A DNA stretch of 64,000 nucleotides from Owenweeksia sp048267305 (lineage in GTDB: Bacteria > Bacteroidota > Bacteroidia > Flavobacteriales > Schleiferiaceae): positions 130,634 through 194,633 of the forward strand of contig JBLWXT010000006.1 of assembly GCA_048267305.1 (NCBI GenBank), read 5' to 3'. Both the position numbers and the translations under genes were made by a program. Below, piece after piece: positions 61,950 to 64,000 of the stretch (position 1 is its first letter; every line of letters begins with the position of its first letter). The notes beneath the pieces are model-generated. The model was not told the DNA's origin. It saw nothing but the letters and a program-made list of their open reading frames with translations, and did not search any database.

Positions 61950-63844
61950 TTAAAAAACCTCCAGGTAATACCTATTCTTAACACCCTGTCGGGGAAAGCG
62001 TAGTTGGGAGCGGCAAAATATTGATATCCGTTTAGGCCCTCATTAATGTGTTCATATTTCACAAAAATGCGCGCACTTCTGAGTTCAAAATTTGCAAAGG
62101 CGTCTATTAAAGGATAATTACCTATTTCTCTTTCATTGGCATTGTAAAATCTCCCCGTTGCCGGATCGTATGATGGTGAGTTATACGCTGAGAAATACTT
62201 CATCTCGGCCCCAACCAAACATTTCAATACATTCTTAAAAAGATAAAACTCAAAATAAAGAGAGTTGCGGGATACTAGTTCTGGCAAGGGCATGGCTGCC
62301 GCATTTCCACCTACCGTTTGATAATATATTTGGTTATCCTGATGTACAAAGTTCCAAATAGTGAAGTTTTGAATAAGCTTTGCCCTAAATACATTTATAG
62401 CCTCATCGGATTGTGTAGGTTGTACGTTGGCATCAAAATACACATAGTCGTTTACAATGTAGTTTGTCAGCTCCAGCTGATTTCCCTTCCCCCAGCCAAT
62501 TCCGTAATTCACTTTATTTACAAGCTCCTTTTTGAAATTATTCTCCCAGATATAATTATTGGAATAATATACACTCTCAAAAAAATCAGGATACTTTGAC
62601 GAAAGCTGGTATCCACCAAATGCCCTTAGCCAATCGAATAACTTTAAATTCCCCTGAGCGTCAAAATCAAAAGACTCCTTTAAATTTCCTGTAAGGATGT
62701 AATCGAAGGCAGCAGAGACATTTACTCTTTCGGCTACCTGACCTCCAAGTTCGCCAGTAAAACCCCAGTTCCCGGATGTAAAGCGATAACCCTCACCTCC
62801 GTACTCTGTAATAAGATTCCTTACCCCTGCCTTTAAATCAAACCTTGTAGAGCGGCCAAGCTGTGTTAAGATGTAGAAGGTATTCGCATAACTCGTATAA
62901 CCGCTGCTATCAACGTAATCTCCTGTAGCCTCAGTGAAGTAGTTATCGTAAAAGCCATCACTTGCACTGCCTGAATAGGCATTTGACATCAAGGTGTATT
63001 TAAAACTATGGCCAATAGCTATCTTACCCTTTGGCTCCTGATCCTTTAAGTCAACAGTATCCAAAATCAGAGAATCTGGCTTACTCATCCTAAAAAGCTT
63101 ATTCAAAGCATAATTTTGATCTATATAAAATTCTTTCCTCCTTAATATCCTCGAGTCACTAAGCAGGTTTACGTTCAATAAAACCCTGGCACCTGCTTCC
63201 GATAAAGTACTATCATTTTCTAAGCCTCCATTTTCCTCTGTGAGCATTTTTTCAGCAATGTAATAGGCCTTAGCCTCATACCCCACCTTTTCATTTTTAT
63301 AGGATGTATTTGCCAAAAATCTGGATTTTATGTTACGGTTATGAGCATAAAAACCTAAGTCATTTAGGCGATTGTAGTTAAGCAGTACATTCCACTCCTT
63401 ATTGATATTTTGTGTGTGATAGATGTTAAAGCTCTGGCCACGATCATAGCCCATCCAATAGTTAGCCTCAGTTATCGGAGACCGAGAATAATAGAACGGT
63501 AGATTTTGTTTCTTTTGAAAGTAGGAATCGTAAGCCCCAAGTGAATAATAATCCCAAATATCCCTGTGCCCAGGTAATGTTAATCTATTTATGGGATTCC
63601 CCATGCTTCCAAGCACGGAGTAATCAAAGTTATCCTGCCCTCTTGCATTACCTTGATGATACCAATGCAATGAATTAAAGCTAGTATCAATGAAGTAATA
63701 GTTGGGATCATCAATAAAGGTGTATTGATGGCTAAACACAGGCGTTTCTGCCTTAATAGTAGCTGGACCAATTTGGGCTTTCAGCCCAATACAACTGCAA
63801 GTTGCAAATAATAAAAAGCAAAGTTTTCGCTGAAAAAATATCAT
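61946..63844 (-). CDS. Putative porin
   Basis: The 632-residue protein matches the Bacteroidota putative porin family: a signal peptide (ending GLKAQ), an N-terminal PVFSHQYTFIDDPNYYFIDT segment, alternating beta strands throughout and a C-terminus ending LRIGITWRFF plus Asn. The start was set at MIFFQRKLC because the upstream frame lacks a signal and overlaps the rRNA terminator region. It would form an outer-membrane channel. It is convergent with the preceding gene and shares a four-base overlap at the stops. Confidence 0.83.
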   Translation of the reverse strand: MIFFQRKLCFLLFATCSCIGLKAQIGPATIKAETPVFSHQYTFIDDPNYYFIDTSFNSLHWYHQGNARGQDNFDYSVLGSMGNPINRLTLPGHRDIWDYYSLGAYDSYFQKKQNLPFYYSRSPITEANYWMGYDRGQSFNIYHTQNINKEWNVLLNYNRLNDLGFYAHNRNIKSRFLANTSYKNEKVGYEAKAYYIAEKMLTEENGGLENDSTLSEAGARVLLNVNLLSDSRILRRKEFYIDQNYALNKLFRMSKPDSLILDTVDLKDQEPKGKIAIGHSFKYTLMSNAYSGSASDGFYDNYFTEATGDYVDSSGYTSYANTFYILTQLGRSTRFDLKAGVRNLITEYGGEGYRFTSGNWGFTGELGGQVAERVNVSAAFDYILTGNLKESFDFDAQGNLKLFDWLRAFGGYQLSSKYPDFFESVYYSNNYIWENNFKKELVNKVNYGIGWGKGNQLELTNYIVNDYVYFDANVQPTQSDEAINVFRAKLIQNFTIWNFVHQDNQIYYQTVGGNAAAMPLPELVSRNSLYFEFYLFKNVLKCLVGAEMKYFSAYNSPSYDPATGRFYNANEREIGNYPLIDAFANFELRSARIFVKYEHINEGLNGYQYFAAPNYAFPDRVLRIGITWRFFN

Positions 63845-63883
63845 CGATTGTGGATTGGCAAAATTTGAGCCAAAGAAACAAAT

Positions 63884-63918
63884 AAAAAAAGCCCCTCCAC
63901 GAAGTGAAGGGGCTTTTA
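63884..63918 (-). terminator. Terminator of the rRNA operon (minus strand)
   Basis: On the minus strand GCCCCTTCAC (63914-63905) pairs with GTGGAGGGGC (63900-63891) around loop TTC, with one G-U wobble, and seven T follow. On the plus strand that wobble becomes a C-A mismatch, so the minus direction is favoured. It directly follows the 5S gene. Confidence 0.85.
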
Positions 63919-63922
63919 AAAT

Positions 63923-64000
63923 TGGCAACGACATACTCTCCCGGATATTACTCCAGTACCATCTGCGCGGGTGGGCTTAACTACTCTGTTCGGAATGGGA
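63923..64000 (-). rRNA. rrf: 5S ribosomal RNA, 3' part (partial at window edge)
   Basis: Read on the minus strand, the last 78 bases give a 5S rRNA 3' part: TCCCATTCCGAACAGAGTAG, followed by a CCCGCGCAGATGGTACTG segment and the terminal GGGAGAGTATGTCGTTGCCA. The 5' part and the 23S and 16S genes would lie beyond base 64000. The exact 3' end is within a few bases of 63923. Confidence 0.93.

Noticed and set aside
1..64000. CRISPR array, prophage, insertion sequence or tRNA genes
   Set aside because: No regular repeat-spacer pattern, no transposase or integrase gene and no tRNA-like cloverleaf were found when reading the intergenic regions.

Overview
The window is a chromosomal segment of a Bacteroidota bacterium, most likely a marine-type Flavobacteriales (Cryomorphaceae/Schleiferiaceae-like, genus not resolvable from sequence alone). 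The signs are several proteins with type IX secretion (T9SS) C-terminal sorting domains, TonB-dependent receptors with an N-terminal carboxypeptidase-regulatory-like domain, a DUF3667 protein, LytS/LytTR pairs, weak Shine-Dalgarno sites, and many promoters matching the Bacteroidota -7 box TAnnTTTG. Coding density is high. No gene-free stretch exceeds 300 bases; the longest is about 260 bases at 38374-38636 and holds dispersed repeats and a terminator. No tRNA, insertion sequence, prophage or CRISPR array was seen.

Layout. 1-7565: the 5' part of an ABC-F ATPase gene, a DUF3667 membrane protein, fructose-1,6-bisphosphatase, a lipoprotein, two tandem paralogous secreted proteins (one joining a TonB-plug-like segment, a VWA domain and a T9SS tail) and a short-chain dehydrogenase. 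7619-13976: a probable haem uptake cluster (two small exported proteins, TonB receptor, HmuT/U/V) interrupted by small dispersed repeats. 14031-22604: a TPR protein, a large outer-membrane barrel protein, mfd, and a Res-Xre toxin-antitoxin pair. 22612-27162 (minus): a fully overlapping four-gene unit of TonB receptor, small monooxygenase-like protein, LytS-type kinase and LytTR regulator. 27297-32201: an OmpR/PhoB-type two-component system whose own upstream region and that of a nearby lipoprotein gene share an 11-bp-spaced direct repeat, a candidate operator. 32317-38373: a YdeI-like protein, a LiaF/DUF4288/LytS/LytTR minus-strand operon, a Uma2 protein, a DUF4349 lipoprotein and a lipoprotein gene bracketed by two copies of a dispersed repeat.

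38637-51911: serine biosynthesis (serC-serA), a possible orphan antitoxin with a membrane protein, a secreted protein, ferredoxin divergent from an acyl-CoA reductase, a PASTA/T9SS/RluA overlapping trio, tandem di-haem cytochrome c peroxidases, rsmG and a glycosyltransferase. 52013-63844: tgt (lacking the usual zinc ligands), an LptF/G-type permease, an EamA transporter, accA, a T9SS endonuclease I, a lipoprotein, dnaB, an exported AsnB-named protein and a porin. The window ends inside a 5S rRNA gene on the minus strand, so an rRNA operon lies beyond base 64000.

The most interesting items are the plug-VWA-T9SS chimera with its paralog, the candidate two-component operator, the zinc-ligand-free TGT, the orphan antitoxin pair, the face-to-face promoters at 42870-42887 and the foldable leader before the haem receptor. 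All functions are inferred from sequence; no searches were run.
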